DNA from: a virus
Reading direction: 5' to 3' (one strand)
DNA: 28,156 nt
IMG/VR virus record: IMGVR_UViG_3300048029_000116
Location: 1 to 28,156 of that record
The notes under the pieces are model-generated. The model had not been told where the DNA came from and made no database searches. It saw nothing but the letters and a program-made list of their open reading frames with translations. Positions within the stretch are counted from its first letter, which is position 1; the number at the start of each line of letters is the position of its first letter. The translations under genes and the position numbers were made by a program. Positions 1 to 5,599 of this stretch are shown here, piece by piece.

Positions 1-25
1 CTAGAGAAAAAATGGAGGTTAGAGC

Positions 26-376
26 ATGAACACGATGTTGCGCGGAAAAACAGAAAGTGAGCGGGCGGCAGAAATGCTGGCATATGAGCGGCTGCAAGTC
101 TCGTTGGGAAAACGAGACGCATTGCCATGCGACAAACGAAACTGGGGGGCGGCAGTTCAGATGCACCCAAAAGACGCGCGGGTGTTAGATGTCATCCAAC
201 GCAAGGGGCCGATTAGTGCGCGGGACGTAGCGCGGGAATTAGATATGACCTCAAGGGACGTAAGCACACTTATTCAGCGTTTGAAAAAGATGGACAAGGT
301 GACAACCGCAGAAGTGCAAAGAGTTTACAGCCACGGTAGACCATACAGCACACATTTATATAAGGCAGCAAAATGA
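26..376 (+). CDS. Winged-helix DNA-binding protein (MarR-like fold)
   Basis: A 116-residue protein. The C-terminal half, from about residue 48, reads as a winged helix-turn-helix: a helix (DARVLDVIQRKG), then PISARDVARELDMTSRDVST as the turn and recognition helix, then a wing rich in basic residues (RVYSHGRPYSTHLYK). The layout resembles small MarR/Rrf2-type or phage replication-associated wHTH proteins, so a role in transcription control is inferred; the target is unknown. The start is well supported by GGAGG at 14-18, seven bases before the ATG. Its stop overlaps the next start (ATGA), so the two are translationally coupled. The N-terminal 45 residues match nothing I recognise. Confidence 0.75.
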   Translation: MNTMLRGKTESERAAEMLAYERLQVSLGKRDALPCDKRNWGAAVQMHPKDARVLDVIQRKGPISARDVARELDMTSRDVSTLIQRLKKMDKVTTAEVQRVYSHGRPYSTHLYKAAK

Positions 377-654
377 GCGAACAGGCAAAAGACATATTAC
401 AAATGTGCAAAGGGGTGCTTGCACAACGCGGGCAGGAATACGGGGACGCGGGAACGCTCTTCGAACAGATCGCAAAACGGTTTAGCTTAGTCTTGGGGCA
501 TGACATCGACAACATCACGGCTGCGCGGCTAATGGTGGAATTGAAGTTGGCGAGGCTAGATCGTGGGTACAAAGGCGATAGCGTGGTGGACGCTATAAAC
601 TATCTAGCCTTGGCAGGGGCGCTGCATGGGGCCACCAATGAGCAAAAAGAGTAG
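373..654 (+). CDS. DUF6378-like (MazG-like) phage protein
   Basis: A 93-residue protein. The pattern is an N-terminal helix with QRGQEYGD, a middle IAKRFSLVLGHDI, then AARLMVELKLARL and a final helix starting DSVVDAINYLALAG. This is the signature of the small DUF6378 family, common in phages and prophages, which resembles an all-alpha MazG-type fold. Nucleotide pyrophosphohydrolase activity is sometimes suspected for such proteins but I see no proof here. An SD-like AAGG (362-365) lies seven bases before the ATG, and the ATG overlaps the previous stop. The 3' end overlaps the next gene, so it sits in a three-gene early cluster. Confidence 0.75.
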   Translation: MSEQAKDILQMCKGVLAQRGQEYGDAGTLFEQIAKRFSLVLGHDIDNITAARLMVELKLARLDRGYKGDSVVDAINYLALAGALHGATNEQKE

Positions 655-1144
655 ACCGCACCAAGGAACATCAGATTTCGGCACACGCGAAAGATTACAG
701 CACACAGAGGGCATAGCCTACGAAAACACAGATAAGAGGCTGGGAAGCCCAAAGCGTATGCGGGTGACCACACAGACGCCGCTAGACAGGTATTACGCGC
801 GGGAACAGATCACGCGACGACAGTTTGAGGCGGGTCAACAGCTTTACGCAATTTGGCGTCGTGCTGGACGCGCTCAGAGGCTAACTGCGAACTATGATGC
901 AAACATAGTTGACGGGGGCAAAAACGATGCTGACAGCGGGGCAGATGCATTCACAGAGTATCTCAGCATCTTGCGCGAGATCGGGCGGGATTTAGCGGGT
1001 ATCGCGCAGTGGGTTTGCGTTCAGGGTAGCAGTGCAAACGAGTGGGCGAAGAATAACGGGCATGATCCAAAAGGCGGCATTGTTGCGCTTAGGCTAACGC
1101 TGGACGCCTTGGGGGATGTCTTTAAGATGCCGAGGGACGGGTAG
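626..1144 (+). CDS. DUF6456-like protein, possible phage regulator
   Basis: A 172-residue protein from the ATG at 626. An ATG at 638 (MSKKSR) is an equally good start: AGGGG about eight bases upstream favours 626, while less overlap with the preceding gene favours 638. The core (LDRYYAREQITRRQFEAGQQ, then RAQRLTANYDA, then ALRLTLDALGDVF near the end) resembles the DUF6456 domain found at the C terminus of alphaproteobacterial helix-turn-helix proteins. The recurring layout is R..Y....I...Q..AG..L, then a helix, then a final LRL.LDAL helix. It is the last rightward gene before the late region, where phages often encode a late-gene activator or antiterminator, but that role is inference from position only. 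Its 3' end overlaps the convergent gene by 23 bases. Confidence 0.65.
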   Translation: MGPPMSKKSRPHQGTSDFGTRERLQHTEGIAYENTDKRLGSPKRMRVTTQTPLDRYYAREQITRRQFEAGQQLYAIWRRAGRAQRLTANYDANIVDGGKNDADSGADAFTEYLSILREIGRDLAGIAQWVCVQGSSANEWAKNNGHDPKGGIVALRLTLDALGDVFKMPRDG

Positions 1145-1307
1145 GGGTTAGCCATTCCGGCTTATCCACCATCTTGTCGCAGTGTTGGCACGTGAGGCCA
1201 GACCAAGCGAAGTGATAAACAGTTCCACATTCTTTGCAGTGGGGGCAGTAAATGACGCGCCCATCACGTGGGGCGCGAGTGTAGCTTGTGACAGGTGCGA
1301 GGGTCAT
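1122..1307 (-). CDS. Small zinc-ribbon protein
   Basis: A 61-residue reverse-strand protein with cysteines arranged as CPHC.EC near residues 21-26 and CQHC near residues 40-43. This is a classic zinc-ribbon spacing with one extra cysteine in the first knuckle. Aromatic residues (VYHFAW) lie between the knuckles, as in rubredoxin-like ribbons. It probably binds one zinc ion; nucleic-acid or protein contact is possible but not shown. The start overlaps the stop of the upstream reverse-strand gene (ATGA at 1304-1307), so it is the last gene of a leftward coupled operon. Its 3' end runs 23 bases into the convergent rightward gene. Confidence 0.7.
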   Translation of the reverse strand: MTLAPVTSYTRAPRDGRVIYCPHCKECGTVYHFAWSGLTCQHCDKMVDKPEWLTPTRPSAS

Positions 1308-1534
1308 TTGTCGGCGTCCTTTTGCTTGGCAAAGTATGAGCGTTCAAGGGTCAACAGCGATACAGCAAGACGCAAACTTTCGATTTCTTCTGCCGCACGT
1401 AACATTTCACGTGTCGCACGTGGGTGAACCTCGGCAAGATTGCGGGCGTACTCTTGGAATGCCTCGACGTTGATCTGTGGCTTCTTTGGGTCAACGCAGC
1501 GCAAACCGTGAAGGATGTTTTCTTCAAGGGTCAT
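1304..1534 (-). CDS. Small hypothetical phage protein
   Basis: A 76-residue, mostly helical protein of unknown function. It has a charged helical middle (QEYARNLAEVHPRATREMLR) and an Ala/Glu/Leu-rich stretch continuing to about residue 66 that could form a short coiled coil. There is no membrane segment or recognised domain. A GAGG sequence overlapping the stop codon of the 36-residue upstream gene provides the SD, and its stop overlaps the zinc-ribbon gene. The linkage on both sides argues that the frame is real, even though long open frames also exist on the opposite strand here. Confidence 0.6.
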   Translation of the reverse strand: MTLEENILHGLRCVDPKKPQINVEAFQEYARNLAEVHPRATREMLRAAEEIESLRLAVSLLTLERSYFAKQKDADK

Positions 1535-1544
1535 TTGTTCAACC

Positions 1545-1655
1545 TCATGTTAATACTGACAGCGCTGCAAACAGCGCGATAAATAGGGAGAGTGCGCCCG
1601 CTACATCAGCGGGCGAAACCTGGCGAAAGATTGTTGATAGTTCACGCAGGGTCAT
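1545..1655 (-). CDS. 36-residue single-pass membrane peptide
   Basis: This very short gene lies between two larger reverse-strand genes. It starts MTLRELSTIFRQVSPADVAG and ends in a hydrophobic stretch (GALSLFIALFAALSVL), so residues about 20-35 form one likely transmembrane helix with a charged cytoplasmic N terminus. The ATG overlaps the upstream stop as ATGA (1652-1655). The stop is followed ten bases later by the next gene, whose SD overlaps this stop. That tight coupling on both sides is the main support. Function is unknown; small phage membrane peptides include exclusion, lysis-timing and membrane-signalling factors, but nothing here picks one. Confidence 0.6.
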   Translation of the reverse strand: MTLRELSTIFRQVSPADVAGALSLFIALFAALSVLT

Positions 1656-1954
1656 TGGGCCAACTCTATGGGCTGGTTTTCTGTGAACGTCATGCGTTCA
1701 TCTTTTGCGGCATCAACATTGACGAAAACATAACCTTCGCCATGATTGCTTCCGCCGACCCAATCGCCATGCCAGCCCATTTTTGCTGCAAAGGCCATTG
1801 CTGCCGCCTTGTGATTGTGTTCGACACGTAGGCTGTAATCCCAATCAATAGTGATTGATTGAGGTGTGCCAGCGTATGACGCAGACTGACGCGCCTTGAT
1901 GCGTGATCCGCGCTTATTGGTCGGGCCGAGGTATTTTGTGATGATCGTTTGCAT
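1652..1954 (-). CDS. Conserved phage protein of unknown function
   Basis: A 100-residue protein beginning MQTIITKYLGPTNKRGSRIK. It carries the features of a short protein family I recognise from proteobacterial phages and plasmids: the opening I.TKYLGPTN.RGSRIKA, a beta strand (SITIDW), then a central helix (NHKAAAMAFAAKMGW) and a closing HGEGYVFV. No enzymatic motif is visible and the function is unknown. The SD is AAAGGA, about seven bases before the ATG, in the leader AAGGATAAGCA shared almost exactly with the gene just upstream. The stop overlaps the start of the 36-residue peptide. Confidence 0.75.
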   Translation of the reverse strand: MQTIITKYLGPTNKRGSRIKARQSASYAGTPQSITIDWDYSLRVEHNHKAAAMAFAAKMGWHGDWVGGSNHGEGYVFVNVDAAKDERMTFTENQPIELAQ

Positions 1955-1972
1955 TTGCTTATCCTTTCCCGT

Positions 1973-2215
1973 TTACAGGTTGGCGGTGTTTACTGCGCGG
2001 ATAACGCCGTGGCGGGTCATCCATGCCGTGTTGTTGATTAGGAAGCGCTCACCATCGTTTTGTGTGACAGTTAAACCCTCATCTTGAGCGGCTTGCGCCA
2101 TTGCGGCGGTGTCGCCGTAGGGCAAATCAAATGCGCCAGATTGAATAAGGTAATAATCAACTATTGCGCCGTGGTTTGCTGCGCGGTGCATTGTTGTGGT
2201 TATGATGTTTTTCAT
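1973..2215 (-). CDS. Small hypothetical protein, first gene of the leftward operon
   Basis: An 80-residue protein starting MKNIITTTMHRAANHGAIVD. The open frame extends 22 codons further upstream, but the ATG at 2215 is chosen because it is preceded by GAAGGATAAGCAC, nearly the same leader as in the next gene. The upstream extension is AT-rich and looks like control DNA. Residues about 18-50 look helical (DYYLIQSGAFD, then AAMAQAAQDEG), and the C terminus (FLINNTAWMTRHGVI) may be a strand-helix pair. No known family is recognised. It would be the first gene transcribed from the divergent control region. Confidence 0.6.
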   Translation of the reverse strand: MKNIITTTMHRAANHGAIVDYYLIQSGAFDLPYGDTAAMAQAAQDEGLTVTQNDGERFLINNTAWMTRHGVIRAVNTANL

Positions 2216-2352
2216 GTGCTTATCCTTCACGATTATTTTATTCAGATATGAATAAAGTACATGAATATTTATATAGAGCAAGAAAAAAATAGAATATTTT
2301 ATTCATAATCGTTAAATAATAGGGCAGACATAACGAATAAAAGGAATAACAA
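2216..2352. promoter_or_regulatory. Divergent AT-rich control region
   Basis: This stretch separates the leftward small-gene operon from the rightward gene at 2353 and is far richer in A/T than the flanking genes. It must hold the leftward promoter, because there is no other upstream space. TATAAA-like elements occur around 2265-2275 on the reverse strand. A rightward promoter is also possible (TAAATAAT-like element near 2313-2322). I cannot fix -35/-10 pairs with confidence. A 7-bp inverted repeat inside it, listed separately, could be an operator. Confidence 0.5.
2237..2256. promoter_or_regulatory. Inverted repeat, candidate operator
   Basis: TTTATTC (2237-2243) and GAATAAA (2250-2256) form a perfect 7-bp inverted repeat around a six-base centre (AGATAT). 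It lies about 20 bases upstream of the leftward gene start, a suitable place for a dimeric repressor to block the leftward promoter. A/T-rich DNA makes chance inverted repeats more likely, so this is a weak call. Confidence 0.35.
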
Positions 2353-2820
2353 ATGGCTAACGAGGTTAAAAACCTAGGTGGACGGCCAAGAGGCAGCGGA
2401 ACAGGCCAACAGATCACAGCGCGGCTGAGAAAAGAGATTTATTCCGCGCTGGACATTACAAAGAAGGCTGGAAAGCCTCTGGATATGCTAATCGCGGATC
2501 AATTACAGCAAGACGCGGCTGGAACTATAAACAAACTCAGTAGGTTATTGCCACAAGAGGTTAAACTTGACGGCGCTGGCAGTGAGTTTGCACTCGCTCT
2601 TGCTGATGTTGCTACCAGGATTCAAGAAGCTAATCGCATAATTGACGCTAAACCCGTACATTTATCTGGTGAAGGTAAAGGCGAACAGGTGCAAGATGCT
2701 GTAATCATTGATGAATCTGTACATAATCTGGAACCAGAGGCGGATATGGTTCCAAAAATCAAGAAAAAATCTGGTCGGCCATCTCGTTTTGCCGCAGAAA
2801 AATCGCAGGATGACGCATGA
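2353..2820 (+). CDS. Probable small terminase subunit / AT-hook DNA-binding protein
   Basis: A 155-residue protein with an AT-hook-like GGRPRGSG at residues 9-16 and a second one (SGRPSRF) near the C terminus, both suited to minor-groove DNA contact. The centre is helical (TARLRKEIYSALDITKKAG, LDMLIADQL, and a helix containing LLPQEVKL). The segment around KLSRLLPQEV resembles the helical part of small terminases and TerS-like proteins, and the next gene is the large terminase, so a role in recognising phage DNA for packaging is likely. It could instead be an unrelated regulator, because 260 non-coding bases and a terminator separate it from terL. Start: ATG at 2353 with AAGGA about seven bases upstream. 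Confidence 0.5.
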   Translation: MANEVKNLGGRPRGSGTGQQITARLRKEIYSALDITKKAGKPLDMLIADQLQQDAAGTINKLSRLLPQEVKLDGAGSEFALALADVATRIQEANRIIDAKPVHLSGEGKGEQVQDAVIIDESVHNLEPEADMVPKIKKKSGRPSRFAAEKSQDDA

Positions 2821-2904
2821 CCCCCCCCGTCACTAAAATGCACGGGGCGCTATATATGTGGATACACCCCACACCAACCGAACACCAATATTCAAATCAG
2901 CATA

Positions 2905-2933
2905 TTGACAGCGGCCCGTATAACTGATATTTG
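2905..2933 (+). promoter_or_regulatory. Possible sigma-70 promoter ahead of terL
   Basis: A perfect consensus -35 TTGACA (2905-2910) is followed after 17 bases by TATTTG (2928-2933), a weak -10. The hexamer fit and spacing are what is seen; promoter activity is inferred. It reads toward the terminator at 3016-3052, about 75 bases from the expected transcription start, and then toward terL. Confidence 0.4.
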
Positions 2934-3015
2934 CATATATAATCACTCGGTTTGTCTCGACTGCTTATCCATCCCTAGCAAACCTTGTGGTGCATTCATT
3001 TATACTTCTCGATTG

Positions 3016-3052
3016 CCCTCGTTAGCCCCCTAGCTAACGGGGGTTATCTTTC
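3016..3052 (+). terminator. Strong hairpin terminator before terL
   Basis: CCCTCGTTAGC (3016-3026) pairs with GCTAACGGGGG (3033-3043) over 11 bp with one T-G wobble and a six-base loop, followed by TTATCTTTCT. The stem is GC-rich at its base and followed by a moderate T tract, as expected for an intrinsic terminator. It stands between the candidate promoter and the large terminase, which suits either an end for the upstream unit or an antitermination-controlled leader. Confidence 0.75.
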
Positions 3053-3079
3053 TACCAACCCCCCCCCTTGGGTTGGCGA

Positions 3080-4504
3080 ATGGAGATAACATCCCGTATG
3101 CCCGCGAAAAATTCACAGCAAACCACTGCTGATATCCTTTTGCAGCTTCACGGTGACCCTGTGTTGTTTGTGCAATCTGTGCTGCAAGCGGAGCCACAGG
3201 GTTGGCAGAAGACAGCTTTAGAGAACATCCGTGACAACGATAGGGTTGCTATCCGCAGCGGTCACGGCGTTGGCAAGACGGCCTTTTTGAGTTGGGTTAT
3301 CCTTTGGTGGGTCACGACGCATTATCCGTGTAAGGTTGCTTGCACGGCGAACTCTGCATCACAGTTGGAGCAGGTGTTATGGCCTGAGATATACAAGTGG
3401 ATGCAGAATATGCCCAAGGGTTTCCAGACTGAACTTGATTTCAAGTCTGACAAGGTTGTGTTGAAGAACGCCCCTGATAGCTTTGTGGTGGCGCGGACAA
3501 GTCGGCGGGAAAATCCTGAGGCATTGCAGGGTTTTCACAGTCCGAACATGTTGTTCATCATCGACGAAGCCTCTGGTGTTCCTGATATTATCTTTGAGGT
3601 TGGCCAGGGTGCGATGAGTACAAAGGGTGCTAAGACTGTTATGGTTGGCAACCCTACGTCTGGCACGGGTTTCTTTGCTGATGCGTTTGACGGCGGTGGT
3701 CGTTGGACGACGCAGACTGTGAGTTGTGAGGATGCGGATTACGTTGATCCAGCGTTTATCGAGGACATGAAGCGCCAGTATGGCGAGGATAGCAACATTT
3801 ATCGGGTGCGGGTATTGGGTTTACCCCCTGAGAGTGATGATGACAGTTTGATACCGCGTCATTTGGTTGAGGCGGCGTGTCAGCGTGAGGTTGACGCTAT
3901 GATGGTTGCGCCTTTGTGGGGGTTAGACCCTGCGAGGTATGGTGATGACAGGACGGCTTTAGCTAAGAGGCGTGGGAATGCGCTGGTAGAGCCTGTCAAG
4001 AGTTGGCGTGGCAAAGATACTATGGAAACAGTTGGTTTGGTACTTGCAGAGTATGAAGCCACGCCGTTCATGGATAGACCGAGTGAAATCTTGGTTGACA
4101 GTATTGGCATTGGGGCAGGGGTTGTTGATCGACTTCGTGAGTTGGGAATGCCCGCCCGTGGTGTGAATGTGGCTGAGAGTCCGGCTTTGGGGACGCGTTA
4201 TCAGAAGTTGCGTGATGAGCTGTGGTTTCGGTGTCGTGAGTGGTTTGAAGCGCGGGATTGTTCTATGCCGGAGCAAGAAGAGTTAATCCATGAGTTGGTG
4301 TCTGCGCGGTTTAGCATTTTGTCTTCGGGTAAGTTTAAGGCTGAGGGTAAGGATCAGATGAAAAAGCGCGGCTTGAAGTCGCCTGACTTGGCTGATGCGT
4401 TTATCTTGACGTTTGGCTCTCAGGCGGTTCGTGCTGCTGGGTCAGTGAATGCCTACGGGTATTCTGGTGATTTGAATTACGGGAATAGTAGCTGGATAGT
4501 GTGA
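3080..4504 (+). CDS. terL: Terminase large subunit
   Basis: The packaging motor ATPase and nuclease. Walker A is GHGVGKT (about residues 61-67), Walker B is LFIIDEA (about 158-164), and the coupling segment VMVGNPTSGTG follows. The C-terminal RNase H-like nuclease shows its acidic residues in GLDPARYGDD, ILVDSIGIG and SPDLADAF. Length (about 474 residues) is normal for TerL. Start choice is uncertain: a TTG at 3068, ATG at 3080 and ATG at 3098 are all in frame. GGAG at 3082-3085 lies 12 bases before the 3098 ATG, and none has an ideal SD. The stop overlaps the following gene (TGATG). Confidence 0.95.
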   Translation: MEITSRMPAKNSQQTTADILLQLHGDPVLFVQSVLQAEPQGWQKTALENIRDNDRVAIRSGHGVGKTAFLSWVILWWVTTHYPCKVACTANSASQLEQVLWPEIYKWMQNMPKGFQTELDFKSDKVVLKNAPDSFVVARTSRRENPEALQGFHSPNMLFIIDEASGVPDIIFEVGQGAMSTKGAKTVMVGNPTSGTGFFADAFDGGGRWTTQTVSCEDADYVDPAFIEDMKRQYGEDSNIYRVRVLGLPPESDDDSLIPRHLVEAACQREVDAMMVAPLWGLDPARYGDDRTALAKRRGNALVEPVKSWRGKDTMETVGLVLAEYEATPFMDRPSEILVDSIGIGAGVVDRLRELGMPARGVNVAESPALGTRYQKLRDELWFRCREWFEARDCSMPEQEELIHELVSARFSILSSGKFKAEGKDQMKKRGLKSPDLADAFILTFGSQAVRAAGSVNAYGYSGDLNYGNSSWIV

Positions 4505-4689
4505 TGTTTACTGCGGTGATACTGGTTTGTGTTCAGCAAGCCTGTTTTGCTGTGGGTGGGCCTGTGACGGCGAGTGTTGAGGCGTGTCGGGCTGATGTTA
4601 GGCAGTATGGGGCGCGTTATGTGCGGTCTGTCTTGCCTGAAGCGGTTATCCTTGATTGGCAGTGTATTCCGTGGGGAAAGGCGACTTAA
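4504..4689 (+). CDS. Small exported Cys-containing phage protein
   Basis: A 61-residue protein starting at the ATG that overlaps the terL stop; a GTG one codon upstream is also possible. The N terminus (MFTAVILVCVQQACFAVGG) is hydrophobic like a short signal peptide or membrane anchor. Two later cysteines, in EACRADVRQYG and DWQCIP, fit a disulfide in the periplasm. The layout of signal-like start, then EAC...A..Y......LP......W.C, recurs in small phage proteins of unknown function next to terminase or portal genes. Its job is not known. Confidence 0.6.
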   Translation: MFTAVILVCVQQACFAVGGPVTASVEACRADVRQYGARYVRSVLPEAVILDWQCIPWGKAT

Positions 4690-4983
4690 ATGGCGAAGGT
4701 TAGCAGTGTTAAGCGGTTGCCGAGCGGTCGCCTGAAGTACAACGGTGAGACTTACCCTGGGTATAACAAGCCTGTGCGGCAGTCTGGTGAGGCTAAGTCT
4801 ATGAGGGTCTTAGCTAAGAAGGGTGACGAAGTTAAGAAAGTCACTTTTGGTGATCCTGATATGCCTATTCGCAGCAGTAACAAGGCGGCTAAGGCCAGCT
4901 ATTGTGCGCGATCTGGTGGGATAAAGGGTAAAGATGACAAGTTTTCCGCGAATTACTGGTCACGTAGAGCGTGGAAGTGTTGA
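4690..4983 (+). CDS. Conserved small basic phage protein (FGDPDM family)
   Basis: A 97-residue lysine/arginine-rich protein with the pattern KKVTFGDPDMPIRSSN, then KASYCARSGG and finally ANYWSRRAWKC. This matches a widespread short family in marine phages (…FGDP.M.I....…R.S..AR......K..A.YWS...W), usually found beside terminase and portal genes. It lacks the histidine of the usual ARHNC segment. It is probably a DNA-associated or assembly-related protein, but no function has been shown to my knowledge. It starts directly after the preceding stop and is followed by three more small basic proteins. Confidence 0.7.
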   Translation: MAKVSSVKRLPSGRLKYNGETYPGYNKPVRQSGEAKSMRVLAKKGDEVKKVTFGDPDMPIRSSNKAAKASYCARSGGIKGKDDKFSANYWSRRAWKC

Positions 4984-4992
4984 GGTGAATTT

Positions 4993-5172
4993 ATGCGATA
5001 TATGAAGATGTATAGTCGGCCAAAACCTAATAAAATGAAGGAAATGGCAGACGCAGTTGATGCGATGGTTGAAGAGGTTAAGCCTGAGAAAAAGACCAGC
5101 AAGCCCCGCCGTGCATCATATAAGCGCCGTATGTCTGGCGTGAAAACGGGGAAGTATTCATCTGATGCCTAA
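4993..5172 (+). CDS. 59-residue basic protein
   Basis: A short gene starting MRYMKMYSRPKPNKMKEMAD, then an acidic helix (AVDAMVEEVKPE), then a strongly basic tail (KPRRASYKRRMSG) ending YSSDA. GAGGTG (4982-4987) overlaps the previous stop and acts as SD five bases before the ATG. The next gene starts inside its last codons (8-base overlap). This head-to-tail coupling and the clean SD make it very likely real. No family is recognised; it belongs to a run of small basic proteins between terL and portal. Confidence 0.7.
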   Translation: MRYMKMYSRPKPNKMKEMADAVDAMVEEVKPEKKTSKPRRASYKRRMSGVKTGKYSSDA

Positions 5173-5332
5173 GAAAGCGCCTGTTCGCAAGAAAGCCCCT
5201 GTTCCTAAAAATAAGGCTTTGTATTCGCGGGTGAAGTCTGAGGCTAAGAAGAAATTTGACGTTTATCCGTCAGCTTATGCGAATGCTTGGTTGGTGCGGG
5301 AATATAAGAAGCGCGGCGGGACGTATGTCTGA
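5165..5332 (+). CDS. Conserved 55-residue basic phage protein
   Basis: Starts MPKKAPVRKKAPVPKNK and continues ALYSRVKSEAKKKFDVYPS, AYANAWLVREYKKRG. The segment Y.RVK.EAK.KFDVYPSAYAN.WLV.EYK.RGG is a well-conserved short module in marine and alphaproteobacterial phages, placed near the portal gene. The Lys-Pro-Ala-Val N-terminal tail is a basic linker. It overlaps the preceding gene by eight bases and the next by the A of TGATG. Function unknown; its abundance of basic residues suggests contact with DNA or the acidic surface of the capsid. Confidence 0.75.
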   Translation: MPKKAPVRKKAPVPKNKALYSRVKSEAKKKFDVYPSAYANAWLVREYKKRGGTYV

Positions 5333-5535
5333 TGGCGTATCGTGGTGGTTTAACGAAATGGTTTGCTGAGGATTGGCGTGACGTCAAAACGGGTAAGCCA
5401 TGTGGTCGCAGCGGGAAAAAAAACAAAGACAGACCGTATCCAGCGTGTCGCCCCGCCAGCAAGGCGAGAACGGCGAAAGCTAAAAAGGCTGCGAAGCGGA
5501 AAACAAGTTCAACCCGCATAAGCTGGGACGTTTAG
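5332..5535 (+). CDS. Conserved small phage protein (WFAEDW / CGR family)
   Basis: A 67-residue protein starting MAYRGGLTKWFAEDWRDVKT, then GKPCGRSGKK and RPYPACRPASKA, ending in a Lys/Arg/Ala-rich tail. The pattern WF.EDW.D...GK.CGR......YP.C.PA.KA is common in marine phages and I believe it corresponds to DUF5872-type proteins, without certainty about the name. The two cysteines could bind metal together with other residues. The gene is coupled to the previous one (TGATG) and followed by an AGGAG that serves the 17-residue peptide. Confidence 0.75.
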   Translation: MAYRGGLTKWFAEDWRDVKTGKPCGRSGKKNKDRPYPACRPASKARTAKAKKAAKRKTSSTRISWDV

Positions 5536-5545
5536 GAGATTTATC

Positions 5546-5599
5546 ATGCCAGGATATCACAAAGGTAAGAAAAAAGGTAAGGGCGGTAAGAAGAAGTAA
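5546..5599 (+). CDS. 17-residue polybasic peptide
   Basis: Encodes MPGYHKGKKKGKGGKKK. AGGAG at 5534-5538 lies seven bases before the ATG, a better SD than most genes here have. The stop (TAA) overlaps the portal start as TAATG. Ten of the 17 residues are basic (nine lysines and a histidine). It may be a real DNA- or RNA-binding mini-protein, or a leader whose translation delivers ribosomes to the portal start, which has no SD of its own. Similar tiny Lys/Gly-rich frames before portal genes are something I recall from marine phages, but I cannot verify that here. Confidence 0.6.
   Translation: MPGYHKGKKKGKGGKKK

Larger units (their letters stand above)
2821..3079. other. Non-coding region between terS-like gene and terL
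   Basis: No convincing gene is seen in these 259 bases. A 29-codon frame from 2839 has no SD. The stretch opens with a run of eight C (2821-2828) and closes with a run of nine C (3059-3067). It contains the TTGACA element and the 11-bp terminator hairpin. A second hairpin (CCAACCC 3055-3061 with GGGTTGG 3070-3076) sits directly before the terL start and could limit its translation. A location between terminase genes is also common for packaging (cos/pac) sites, but I see no proof of one. Confidence 0.6.

Noticed and set aside
1182-1831. Overlapping plus-strand frames opposite the leftward genes
   Set aside because: They have no good SD and no domain pattern, and the reverse-strand frames are coupled by ATGA overlaps and SDs.
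2839-2928. 29-codon frame in the gap before terL
   Set aside because: No SD, no domain and overlaps the TTGACA element; more likely chance.
3068-3079. TTG at 3068 as the terL start
   Set aside because: TTG without SD inside a hairpin; ATG at 3080 or 3098 is more plausible.
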